A stretch of 64,000 nucleotides of DNA from contig RSEF01000002.1 of the NCBI GenBank assembly GCA_003993805.1, positions 91,939,939 to 92,003,938 of the forward strand. The letters are read 5' to 3'. The position numbers and the translations under genes are program-made. This document shows, in pieces, positions 12,144-24,408 of the stretch (the stretch's first letter is position 1; each line of letters starts with the position of its first letter). Source of the stretch: Himantopus leucocephalus. Taxonomy: Eukaryota; Chordata; Aves; Charadriiformes; Recurvirostridae. The notes under the pieces were generated by a model that was not told the DNA's origin, searched no databases, and saw nothing but the letters and a program-made list of their open reading frames with translations.

Positions 12144-15100
12144 TCTGTTTGTATGTCAGTACCTGAAACGCTGCTCTAGGCAGAGGATGAGACCTGCAGG
12201 AGCAGACCTCGGTGAGATTTGCTACAGCTGTACTTCAGAGAAAGGCTGTTTTAAGTTGTTTGTGATCTGTGGGTCACACTGCAATTGTGGCTAATGGCAA
12301 AACAGAGCTACAGCTTTGTCAGCCAGCCTGGACTAACCCAAATCAGCATCACATTTTAACGGACTGTGTCTGATTTCATCTGGCAGGTTGTTATCAGTGA
12401 CTTCAACTGTGTCCAACTGTGTTAAAACCCATGCTGCCCTTCAGGGGCTGTTTTTATGGGGTTAAAAGCAAAATAATACATTTAATGCATTTCATTTCAG
12501 CACTTTCTGCTAAGCTTTTCTAATTCTTATGTTTAAATGAATAAATAAAGAGGAAATTATAGGATCTGGGTTGCTCTGCCAGGCAATGTTTCTGTAGAAT
12601 AGCATGATTTTGCAGACTCATTTTCTATAATGGAATGTTTGTCCTCCTACCATTATCTGTAAAACAAATCTTTCACATATTTGCTAAAAATTTATAACTC
12701 AAGCCTGTACTCATACGCAGTGCTAAACTGCTGTAAAATCAGGTAATATCTGCTAAGTACATATCTTCAACTTGTATAAAATCTAAGCTTATGGCATGTA
12801 CTTATCTAAGACATACAGTTTCTCAAACAGAGTATTTACTTCTTCAAGGCAGGGAAAATAGTTCTTTTGGGCAGATGTTTCAGATGTTGACTCTAAAATT
12901 AATTGATCTTGAATTAAGTGGTAAACATGAAAGCCTATCCACACTGTGGACTCTGTATGTGGTGTTGTGTATGTTAATTTTACTGGAAAATACATAGGGA
13001 ATTAATTTCTTTCTTTAGGACTCCCTGTACTAAATTTGAGTTTTTACTGTACAAAATTCAGCCACTGAAGTGCAAATTCAAAGGATATTATCCTGGCTTT
13101 GAGAAATCTCAGCCTGGCCTAATCAGTAGGATTGTCATCAGCAGCTTTATTCATGTTCATGTAGACATTAATTGTGCAGTCTTTGTTCTATACATGGTGC
13201 ATTTTCTTTCAGTCAGAATGTCCAAACCTAGGAGTCCAAAATTAATTTTCTCATCTCAGCCAACAGTATTACTATTTCAATCAAATGCCTGGTTTTGATT
13301 AGTAGTTTCTAACTACGCTTTCTCGTACGGAGTGATGTGCGTGTTCACATAGGATTCCAGAATGAGGCTCTCTAGGCACATGGATCTCTCCGCATCATTT
13401 CGTGTTTGACAGTCTTTAATGTGATGGTCATATGGGTTGCTGTGAGGAGCCTGGTGTGTGCCCTGTGCATAGGCTTAGCTCTTTCACAAAGAAACCTGGG
13501 CTTTCCTCCCACAAAGAGTGATCTTTGGGGTGAGGCAATGGCTGGGAGCCCAAAGGTGGGTCCACTATTGCACATGACGTTTAGGAAGTGACCATTTCAC
13601 ACTGTAACAACCAGGTGACTTTAACAGCTCTTACATCAACCATTAAGAAATTGAGGCTTTAACCCTTTTGGCTTTAATAATCAAATTGCTCCATAGAAGA
13701 ATGAGTTACTGAATCAAGGAGGTTTATTAATCTCTGTGTTTATCCATGGTAGTAGTCCTATTACTCACTATAATATCATAATTATTCCCTGGAAGGCATA
13801 AATATTTTCAGTTTACATTATCAGTGCAGCCTATTGATTTAGGTGTTTGTCTGGGCTTCTTAATGGAAAACCCTGAGAAACAGCGGTTCCTCTTTATTTC
13901 TTCTTTACTGTTTGTTATCTCTTAGGATCGAATGGTGATGCACAAAAATACTATTTTCTAAGGTGGTTCTTGTAAGACATGGCAATGCATTTTTCACAAA
14001 TAGTTTGAGAGCAGCAATGAAAGGATGAAGTGAAGGATATCTAAACAGGCAACAACTGGTATTTGGTTTTGGCAAAGGAGGAGAGCAGCATATAAATTGT
14101 TTGATTAAACTGAAAGAAAAGGCAGCAAGATTTAGAAGCAATAAAGGTACAACTAAGTACTCTCGTAGATAAGTTGCAATAAGACAAATTGGAAGGACAG
14201 GACCGTTAGCTGTACATAGTCACCAGAGGTAAGTTTTTAAAGTGGTATCTCTCTTTTGATTTAAGTCGCAATCTCCTTTCATGCTCTTAGTCCACTGTTT
14301 CTTTGTGTAGATAGTGTCTTCCAGAGGGCTGCAACCTCATCTTTTTTTTACCTTGTCTGTAAATTCTCCTAATAAAAATACTGCATCCTAAAGTGTCAAA
14401 GATATGGAAAGTCTTTACAGCTGGTCATGAGCAAAGGGAAACTGAATGCTTTATCTCTGAAATCAAAAGAATTAGACTGAGTTGGGTAAGGAAAGGACAT
14501 GGAACCACACACTGTTGTTGGGAGTCACAAAGGACTCACCATCAGAGGAGAAAGTCATTACAGAACAAACCAGACTGTGAAGGATAAGGAAGGAATTTTG
14601 AAACATATTTTAAGATATTTGTAGGTAACAAATGCAGGATATTTTGGCAGGGATCTGACTCTACCTTCTGTTCAAGAAAGAAGCAGGAGTATACAAACTG
14701 AGCTTTTGGGTACTCAATAGCTGAAGTCCCCCCCCCAAAAAAAAAATAAAGGTGGTTGTACTCTGAATCAGTAAAGCAAAGCATAAGTAAATATTTTTGC
14801 AGAGGACAGAATAAGAGAAAGAAAGGTACATTTTGACAATGACCCAGGTGTCACACTAGGTAAATGTACAGGAGAGAGAGATGTGAATGCAAAAAGCAGG
14901 TGAAAAACCAGGAACACAGTTATCCTTTCAGACCTGAGGATATTACAATTGGAGCTCAGTCAAGAGAGACAAGTATACTTGAAAAGATGGCTCATTCTTA
15001 CAAACTGAATTTTCATAATTTTCTGTAGTAGAAAAAAATATCTTCAAGTTGTTTTCTATAGACTTAAGTAGTCAGGGCTTTTATGTCCCCTTTTACTTGT

Positions 15101-15618
15101 AATTTTAAAATTTGCTCTTTAAAATTAGTTCATCACTATCTTCCATGATCTAACAATCTCAGTACATTAGGCATCTTTTTTATAATACCTCTTATCGAGT
15201 ACATACTTGCTATTAATTCGTAATTGTGCAAAAAATTGATAAACGTTCAGGTAGAAATATATACCAAATATAAATTAAATTCCAAATTTTAAATTATTCT
15301 AAGCCTTCATTCTGAACCTAAACAAGACTTAAAAGGGACTCATTTTTTCATTTTTCTCAAGTATTTTGGAGATTTCAGAACATTTTTTCCTGCTACTTCA
15401 GAACACTAAGTTAAATCTTATTCATAAAATGAAAAAATCTAAATATGGCTCAGGTCAATTAAAACATTACTGTTCAGTAGTTCTAAAATATTATTGTTTT
15501 AATTTTAATGATTCATAATCTGTATAAACAAGTTTTATAAATTCATTTCATTTTATAAACAAAACCAATTTAAATACCTTTGAGCCTTTCTTGTATTTTC
15601 CCTAGTGCAAAGAGAAGA
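12144..15618. other. Non-coding DNA, no gene seen
   Basis: Only short overlapping frames are present. A C9A10 homopolymer junction lies at 14728-14746. Nothing else resembles a known repeat or gene. Confidence 0.65.
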
Positions 15619-15712
15619 GAGGGGAAGGGGAAGGGGAAGGGAAGGGAAGGGAAGGGAAGGGAAGGGAAGGGAAGGGAAGGGAAGGGAAGGGAAGGGAAGG
15701 GAAGGGAAGGGA
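15619..15712 (+). repeat. (GGGAA)n microsatellite
   Basis: This tract of about 94 bases has three GGGGAA units followed by an almost perfect GGGAA array. All purines are on the plus strand. Every unit carries a run of three or four guanines two bases apart, which meets the usual G-quadruplex pattern, and the purine strand could also form triplex DNA. The open frames running through it on both strands encode only short repeats and are artefacts of the array. Confidence 0.97.
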
Positions 15713-16464
15713 CAAGGAAAAAGAAAGAAAAGAAATGACTTCAAATTCTTTGTTTCTCACTACTGTCAGGGAGAAAATGCCATATTTACTGGATAACTAG
15801 TTTGTTCGATGCACTAATTTTTATGTTCCCTCATGTTAACTTTCCTAAGTGCTCTGTAATAAATTATATCAGAGAGACCGCTTTTGTGTTCAGATGCTCT
15901 GCTCATTCTGTGGCTGTTACTCTCTCTTTGGTGGTTTGTCTAAAATGACTTTCTCAGCTCTCTTCAGTATCAAAAGTCAACTTCTTTGAAACACTGATTG
16001 ATACAAAAAGGTCATTACAGGACAGCAGGAAAGAAAGAAGTGTCATTTAATACTGACTTTTTTTTTGTTCAGCCTAAATTGTCACAAAAAATCTGTGATT
16101 TCAAATGTTCCATATAAGAAAACAAGAGTAAAAAAATTTTTTTTAGAATACTTTATGTGTTCTAAACACAAATACAATTTCAAAATGTTAAATACATTCC
16201 TTCTTTTCTGTATATACAATATTTCCTAAGAATGTGCTCCTCCAACCCCCTTGGTGAAAAAAACCCTGACAACTTTATGCAAATATGGCCTCATTTAATA
16301 TAAAATGTCTGGCTTGTAGCCTAATACAGTGTGCAGAGAAATGGTAATCAAGTTGAATTATCATTTTTCAGACCTCAAGGTTAAAAAGAAATATTTTATC
16401 TGACTGTATTTTATGTTTTAAATCTGCATTGAATATAAAATACACTGCAGTAATACTGCACATA
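15713..16464. other. Non-coding DNA, no gene seen
   Basis: AT-rich unique-looking sequence between the GGGAA array and a CR1 tail. I see no gene or repeat in it. Confidence 0.65.
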
Positions 16465-16508
16465 TCCATGGTCTTTAAGGTCCCTTCCAACCCAAAGTAT
16501 TCTATGAT
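16465..16508 (+). mobile_element. CR1 LINE 3' end, short fragment
   Basis: The bases GGTCTTTAAGGTCCCTTCCA followed by a TTCTATGAT end match the 3' terminus of avian CR1 in plus orientation. Only the last 40 or so bases remain, so this is an extremely 5'-truncated insertion, which is common for CR1. It encodes nothing. Confidence 0.85.
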
Positions 16509-19500
16509 CAAACATAAGTAAATGTCTCACAAGAATCTTGTCTGAACTAAGCATTCGATCACAGAGTAGTCAAAACCCTTGATGACTTTTAGTTAAGATG
16601 CATAATTAAAATTTACCTACATATAATGAATTCTTACCTTTTAAACCTGTTCCAAACCTTTCTTTCTTCAGGTACCTGACAGTTTGGAGTAGATGAAACA
16701 AAAACATCTCCTATTTTCTGCCTCATCTCTCTTGTATATGTAGTTTTGGAAGAATACTATTTCTATGTATTAAGTGGTAATCTGGATTGGGAACTATCAG
16801 AATCCGAATATGAACCAAATACTTTCAGGAAGTTTAGGCCCCGTAGATACCCTTACAAAAAAATAGCGGTGTTTTTTTTTAACAGGGGAAGGAAAGGGGT
16901 TATGATTGAAAATATTATTGGTCTCAGTTTCTTATTTTAAAGTAAATATTGAGAAGCTAAGAAGCTTCAAAATGATTTACTTTAATTACAGACCTCAGCT
17001 TCAATTAATTTTTGAAACTCCAGTCTGAGAAAGCAAAACATAATGCCTGTGGAAGGTTGTTTATTTCAACTTTCCTTGCAGGGAAAGTGTAAACACTTTA
17101 TGAGCCCTGACTTCCTAGTGAGCATTATTCCATTGTGACTGACAGCACAAAGGGCAGCAATAGAAATAGCTTTTAAAAAACATTTAAGACGGAAACAATG
17201 TCAGGGTACAGCTACAAACTAGTATCTGGGGAGTGAATAGACAGGTTTTCCTTTGATCCCTTAGAGTCTGAAGTTCATGTCCTTTTCTGTATACATTTAT
17301 CATTGTTCCAAATATAACAGCAATTACATGTTCAGTTTTTGAGCTCTGAGTATGGGCAGTGTATTTAGAAAACATTTCTAAGCATATGTGTATTCTTTTT
17401 TATATATTTCTTTCTGGAGGACATTTCAGTAGAACATCTTTTGCTGCTAGACATGCCACGTATGCTCTTGTAAGATAAGGGAAACAAGAATTAATTAACA
17501 TCTAAATGATGCCTATATTTTAATGCTAATTATGCTTAATTAATGTAAGAATATTTTATCATACATCACCCAGTAGTTTCAATAATCTGTCTTTTTATAT
17601 TTTATTGATCGATCTATCTATCTATATATAAAAATATTCCTCAACATGGGTTTTAAAAAAAATATAATTTTACAGTTAGATCATTTCCATGGTATGGTAG
17701 GAGGAACACTGCAGCTCTTCACAGAAATAGTAACTACATTAACTGTATTTTTTGTCTGTTACTTTTTCTGAACCTTTTAAGCATTCTCTATTTTTAATTA
17801 TTATTATTATTATTATTTTATTTTTTAAATTATTTGCTATACATTTCGCTGTGTTTTCAGGGCAAACAAACACTCTTGGACAGCTAGGTCAGATCCTAGA
17901 GGACTGCCAGAATTAATGGAGAAAAAATCAATGGACATGGGGGCAGGCCTCTGATAACCACATATAAAAGGACAATATTGTCAATACTTCTTACTATTAG
18001 CTGAAAAGCAACAGGCCAGAGAAGTGGGCTTTTCCTCGAGCCTTCAGCTTTCAGTTCCTTCCTTTATTCAGACTCCCCCTCACTTCTGTTCTTTTGCTCA
18101 GAACTATACCTTGCTGCTTGCATTTATGTGTCTTTTAAAGTGTTTGATCTATTGGGTACAAATGGTTTGGTCTGTGCTTCCCAAATACCTTTAATAAAAA
18201 GCCCAAACCAAACCAAAACAACCACCTTCTTTTTTTCCTATGTAGTTGTTTTTAAATGGAAGTGCAAAATATATTAACAGAATTATGTGGACTTAAATTC
18301 AATACATCCAAATGCAGTCTTTGGTTGTAAAAGAGATGTCCATGCAAGAAATTTTTTAAATGTGGGATTGATTCTCCTCTCCATTAATGCTAGATTGACT
18401 CACCACTTGTCACACCACATAAGTAAGATAAATTTAACATCCTTTGAATGAATAGACTAAATTATCTGAGATATATACGTATATGTCACAGCAAGAGACC
18501 CAAGACATCTTTTTCTTACTAAGAATAATACATGATTTTAATTTATCCTAAAAGAAGCATCCTTTCATGCACAAAGAGAACACGTTGTTCTATTGTAACT
18601 ACATGGACAGAGGTGCTCAATTATAATTTTCTTCATCACCTTCCCATTTTCTGTTCTGCTTGTCTTTTCTAAATACTTTATAGCGTAGACCTCAATTTCA
18701 GCTCAGAAGTAATCATATCCTCAAAGAGACTTATGAACCAGAGTTTGACCACCGTGTATTTATTATATTAGCAGACTTGATGACAGGCATAAGTTTGTTG
18801 CTGATTTCTCTATCATTGTGTTATGCAAGTATTCTAACTCATAACCTTGCTGACTAACACATGTATGTGGATATATGTGTATATATGTCACATAGTTCCT
18901 ATAAAAATCTGTGTTATTGCTCTATTTTGAATCAACCAATTTCTCTTACATTTTCTACTTTAGCAATGACTTCTGGAATATTCCACAATGGTTTTATAAC
19001 TGCAAATATTCCCATTCATTCTGAGGAGACCTTTTCTATGAATAGCCGCTGCTTGAAGGAGTTTTCAATTGGAAAGAAAAAAAAAGGAATATGATAACTT
19101 GCGTGATTTTAATGGTAAAACATCAGAAAGAATTGGTTTCATTTTGATACTATCACAATACTAATTTCTTGGTATTAGATTATATTAAATATAGGTTTAC
19201 ATGCTACATACTCCTGAAAGAGTGAGAGTGGTTTCTTTCATATGAAAACATAGCAAAGGCCTCTTCATTTTTACCCACAGAATTTTTCTCATCAACAATT
19301 AAAATATCATATTTTTTTAAGCAGAGGCCCGAAGACCAAACCCCACTGTGACATGGCCCTGCAGGACAATTTGTTACCAATTCCGTGACAATTGTTTCAG
19401 CCAGCTTTTTAGTAGAGGGAAGAAATAACAATATTTCTTATGTGTTCTTTGGTATTGACAGGTAACTTTCAGGTTCTTGCCTCCAGCAGAAATAATGCAT

Positions 19501-22500
19501 CTCTGCCCTTTAAAATGATAACTACTATCCTGCAGTGATCTTCTTTGAGTTTGGTGCTATTTTCAATCTATTTACATTATCTGGATGACATAATCTTCCA
19601 TGTTCAAGCTGTGAAACCACTGATACACTCTTGATTTATTGTATTCCATAGTTTATAATGCCTGTTGGTAGTAGTTTTCAGAGTTATGTTTAACAAGACT
19701 AAAAGAAACACGCAAAGGCAGACTGCACAAAATTTCATTTCCATACAAAAATATTTATGTTTCTGGCTGAATAAACATTTTATTTCAGTTATTTGTTTCT
19801 TTGAGGAAGAAAAAGCTAAAAAAGTACTTTCAGAAGTTAAACACTCTTAATGAAAACACCATATTGCTGAGATCTTAAATTTTCAGGCAAAAGCAATCCC
19901 TATGAATTATGATTTAAAAAGGTTTAAAAAAATAGAATTGTGGCCCCATCCAGATCTTAGTAGAGACTTCAGCCTTATGAGCCACACCTTCTGTTTTGGA
20001 CATCCAATAAAGAGGCTTCAAAATTAATTTTTTTTTTTTTTCTGCGCTGCTTTACAAGTGCAGGCTGAGTAAATAATCACTCTGTCCTTTTAAACACTGA
20101 ACCCTTGTAATGCAGAAGAAGGAAAAAACAGCTATTGCAACTCTAGGAATGAGACAAATATTACTAAAGCAAATACTGTGCAGTATTTTAATAATTTTCA
20201 TGCATTTGCCTATACAATTTACAAATAGGCCATAAACTTTTCTGTTTACGCAAAAAATGTTTCATATCAACAGTTTTCTGGGATGAGTGTATTCTACTAA
20301 GATCTCATCGGCTGCAGTGTGCTATTAGGAACTACACTATAAGAGGTTTAAGTATATGCTGTGTACAAATTAGATGATGAAATAGGAAAGCAAACAGCAT
20401 TAAGGGAATGAAAACTTACATTCTGAGTTGGAGGAAGAATATGAAAAAGCATTTTAAGTGTTGATGGACATGAAGTCTGGAGAAAATAAAGTAACACTAC
20501 TATAGAGTTTGTGATATCAATGCAATCATACGATTTATTACACTAATTTCTTCTCAGTCAACTCTGTACAAAGACAGGCAATTTATGGCATCAGTAGTTT
20601 TGGGAGGAACTAGGTGCTGACTTAGTGGGATTAGCCACAGTTATACACTTTTAAAGAAAATGTTAGCTGTTATTAGTTCTTGCCATCATTATTCTTTCTT
20701 GCACACATAATGCATAAGAAAGATAATACTGTAAAAGATTCATAGAGTTCATAGCACAAAGAGAAGCATATATGTCATCACCCAAGTTTTATAGTATATG
20801 ACAATAGAGCTATTGATTAGATTGACTCAGCCTCTGCTTTATAAAGAAAATATTTTTTTTACTTGTCCCAATTCAGAAAACATGTAATGAATGTGATGTT
20901 GGTGACATAAAATAAGTTCTCATCTCAACATGCAGACTTCATTGGCTGCAAATGAGCAGCCTACAGAGAAATGAGATATAAAGCTCACAAATGTGTAGTA
21001 TATGTCATTCCAGGTTGTAGATCTGTTGGGATTTGTGATTTGCCACTGTTTTTCTGTCTTCATAGCTGGATCCAAATTAACAACAGACTGGCCCAGGATT
21101 TGCTAATCTTCCCATAGGAAAGTTATGGCTCCGAATATATTAAAGATGGAAAAACCTGCCCACATTCCCTGATGATCTTTCCCCTTTTTTTTACAGCAAC
21201 GTGTGTTTGCTTTTTGAAACTGCAACAGTGTTATAACTGCTTCATGCATTTGTACTTAGAATCTTAGAATCAGCTTGGAAAACTGAAGAAAACCAAAGAC
21301 ACTAAAAAAAAGTTTACTTAGAATCTCAGGAGACTTTGGTGAAAAAAAAAAAAAAAAAGATTGTGGCTTTCTTGATGAAATTACACAGTGTTCTTGGATG
21401 GAACTGGAGGGGAATTTGCTCCCTTGGCTAACATGGTGATCTTTTGAGAGAAAAAATTATGATATTAAAAAAAAAAAAGGGTAGGAGAGTTAAAGCTGCA
21501 CATACTGTGAACATGTGTTACTGTCTTATGTTCAATAGATTTTTAATTTGGAAGAGTAAGCAGGAATTTATATTTTATTTTGCAGAATAATTAGTACAGG
21601 GCACTTGGGCCATATGAGTCCTCTTTCTGTTTTATCATTCAAAAATGGGGGTAGTGAGGAAAAAGTAGGGAAAAGCACGAAACACAGAATAAGGGTCCTG
21701 TAGCAGAGGTGTTGGAAGGCAGGCGTTATCAAAGGCTTGGACACATGGCCTGGGACATTCTGTCATTTTGCCTGGGATATTTCATCTGGGATATTTCAAA
21801 AGGTGATGTGGCTCAACCCTAACCATGGTTACAGGCATTGCAAAACAAACAGTCCATGTTTCCTACCCCTAGGCCTGGATTTGGCTGTGGTGATAAATAG
21901 TAAGAGAGCTGTCACTAAGCAACCATGGTGGGGTGATACTGCATTAGCCACAGGATGCATTGATATCACTGACATGCATTTAAAAGCTTGCATTTGGGCT
22001 TGTGTTGCAGACCTTTAACACGTTCTGTGCAGAATAAGAGGAGTCTGTTCCCTGCTCATAACTCTAGAGATTTATTAGTGATTTTAATCTGTATAACGAA
22101 AGAAATAACAGCCTTTAATTTTGCACAAACTTAATCCTACTTGGAACCACCCCAAGAAGTCGTAGAGTTGTAGAGTTCTTTGCAATAAAATTTGGACAGC
22201 TCAGAGACTCAAATCATGATTATTTTTTTAAGAACTTTTATGTAGAGAAGCAAAAGAAACCCAACAAACTATCAAATTGGGAAATGAAACAGATTTCAGA
22301 GTTATTTGATACTTGAGCTGGTTTTTGGGGAAGTGTAGGCTGCTCTTGTAATTGTTACCAAATAATATTTTTTCCTGGTAATTGAATAGTTTTTTAAAAA
22401 GAAACATTTTAAAATATTTTGGAAAGTCAGATGATCTCAATTTGATAGTTCTGTGGCAGCACAAAAGATATTTTTTCCCCATCTTGGAGGTTAGAAATTT

Positions 22501-24300
22501 GACACACCATTATGCTACAGCAGATTTCCCCAGTTTCTATGAAATGACATATGATGAACTGCTATCACCTTAGTCATTATACCGTACAGCTAGAACATTT
22601 TTTTAAGGCAATTACCAAATCCCTGATGTATTTATTTGCTGTTTTGAAGATAAAAGCCAATTCTTTTTGAAAATAATTTATCTGAGAGAGCTGGGGCGTC
22701 TTAGGAATGAATGAAGATGTTTAGGTTGTTGGAAGAACAATTTCATAACATTTGATTCTTATTTTCATCAATGACATACAATACCGTAAAGCTAAATATT
22801 TATATACACAGACATTTCAGGCAAAGATTACTTAAGATGCTGGCAGGCTCTTCTATCTTTGACTTTTAGGTCAAAGACAGTGTCTAATATATTGTCGCTG
22901 TGTAGTCCTCTAAGATTACAAAATAAAAATCATTGATGGTAACACAAGTATAAATAGTGAATGTTTTGTCCTAAAAGGATATGCAAAAACATCTGAAAAA
23001 GGCACAATCATTGAGCAAATAAACTGTTTATAATGAAGTAATTTTCACAAGCGATGTACAGTTCTTTGAATCAGGATATTCGTGTCTGTCTATGACATTC
23101 AGCTCCTATTGAAATGGTCAAAAATCTAAAGGTTTTGATTTGGGAACAGGTTTAGAGAGAAAATAAATGTGTTAGAAATTTTGTAAATATAACAGAAACT
23201 ATGGAATTCTGATTTCCTTCCCCTGCGATGTGTGTTTGTAATTAAATTATTGACCAATCCTGCTGTGCTGTGAAAGTCTTGTTTGCTTTTCTTAATGGTT
23301 CAGTTTGTAGAATTTATAGGATAAATGGAAAAATTCATGATTCTTTAGTGAAGTTCTGCTTTTCATGGTTACAGCAAAACATGCAGTCTTACAAATCTCA
23401 ATAAAACAGTGAGGGCAAAGAATCCTCTTTGTTCACATGTAGTTTTATCCTAGGGTTTCTAGCTCTGTTTTACAATATTTTTTTTTCCCTTCTCATTCGT
23501 GATTTTTTGCCTAAGCCTTACTAGAAATCATAATCAAAATCATTCCTGAGTGTGAGAAAAATGACCCTTATTGTATCTATGAAAGTGTGAGATGAAGAGG
23601 AAAATTCTTGTTGTCATAAAGTTTCAAATTTAGATCAGGGGCCCCAGGAAACTTATCTGTAGAAAACACAGTGAAGAAGCCCATCAAAGACATCTTCTTT
23701 TTTTAGAAATCGTGAAAGGAGAGAGAAGAAGAGTGAACATTCTTGCAGCACAGTAATTGACACTCTTTCACTTGAGCAGGAAACAAATATGACAGAGACA
23801 GTGACGCTGATGTGCCATTCTCTTAACCACTTGTCCAACTTTCTCCATCTCAAAGAGAAAAAAAAATTCTGTCTCTAAACAGAATGAAGCAATAAAAAAG
23901 GAAAAATGAGAGAAATGTAGAAATAGAATTTTGTACTAAATATAGCTGATGAAAACATTTATCATCATTTTGCATCTCATTTCAGAAGGAAGAATGGATT
24001 AATGTATCACAGGTTGGACGACAAGTTTACCAATTTGATGCACAAACACACACACGTTGCAGTGATTTGCTCTACAAAGGATCATGCAGTGTTGAATAAT
24101 AAGGGGTTTGCTTGTTTCTTGGTTTTATTTTTGGTTGCTTTTACTAAAAAACCTAAATAGCTCTTGAGTTCTCACAGAAGTAACTTCTTTATGTAGAAAA
24201 GTTGGTCCTCACAATTTGCTTAAACTTGATCTTGTTCTTTAGTTACTACTCATCTGAAATACCAGCTGGTATTGTAAAGTGGTATAATTTCTTCTTTTTC
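16509..24300. other. Non-coding AT-rich DNA, no gene seen
   Basis: Contains simple repeats (a short TATC run near 17610, a TTA run near 17800, and A-rich runs near 21341 and 21467), a homeobox-motif cluster near 17500 and a 12-base palindrome ATATACGTATAT at 18473. No frame has recognisable protein character and no further repeat is firmly identified. Confidence 0.65.
17491..17543. promoter_or_regulatory. Homeobox-core cluster (candidate element)
   Basis: TTAATTAA occurs at 17491 and 17536, with TAATTA at 17527 inside ATGCTAATTATGC. These are homeodomain and LIM/POU-type core words packed in 53 bases. Such clusters are typical of developmental non-coding elements, but they also arise by chance in AT-rich DNA. 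Confidence 0.25.
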
Positions 24301-24408
24301 TAACAAAAAAAAAAAAACCCCAAACTTCTCTTTTTTTCCTTTCCCCTTCCCCCCTTTTTATTCTTCTTTCTCTTCCCTCTTCTCTTACTTTTCTTTTCCC
24401 TATAAACA
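24301..24408 (+). repeat. Polypyrimidine tract
   Basis: After an A-run and a short AACCCC transition, almost all bases from about 24327 to 24402 are C or T, including runs of T7, C4 and C6. The purine-rich frame on the minus strand (arginine/glutamate/lysine-rich) is a by-product of this composition. Mirror-like polypurine-polypyrimidine tracts can form triplex DNA. Confidence 0.8.

Noticed and set aside
15553..15796. Open frames on both strands through the GGGAA array
   Set aside because: They encode only short repetitive peptides dictated by the microsatellite and have no independent coding evidence.
21251..21300. AATCTTAGAATCAGCTTGGA resembling a CR1 tail
   Set aside because: The match stops after about 25 bases and lacks the GGACCTT core of CR1 3' ends, so it was not called.
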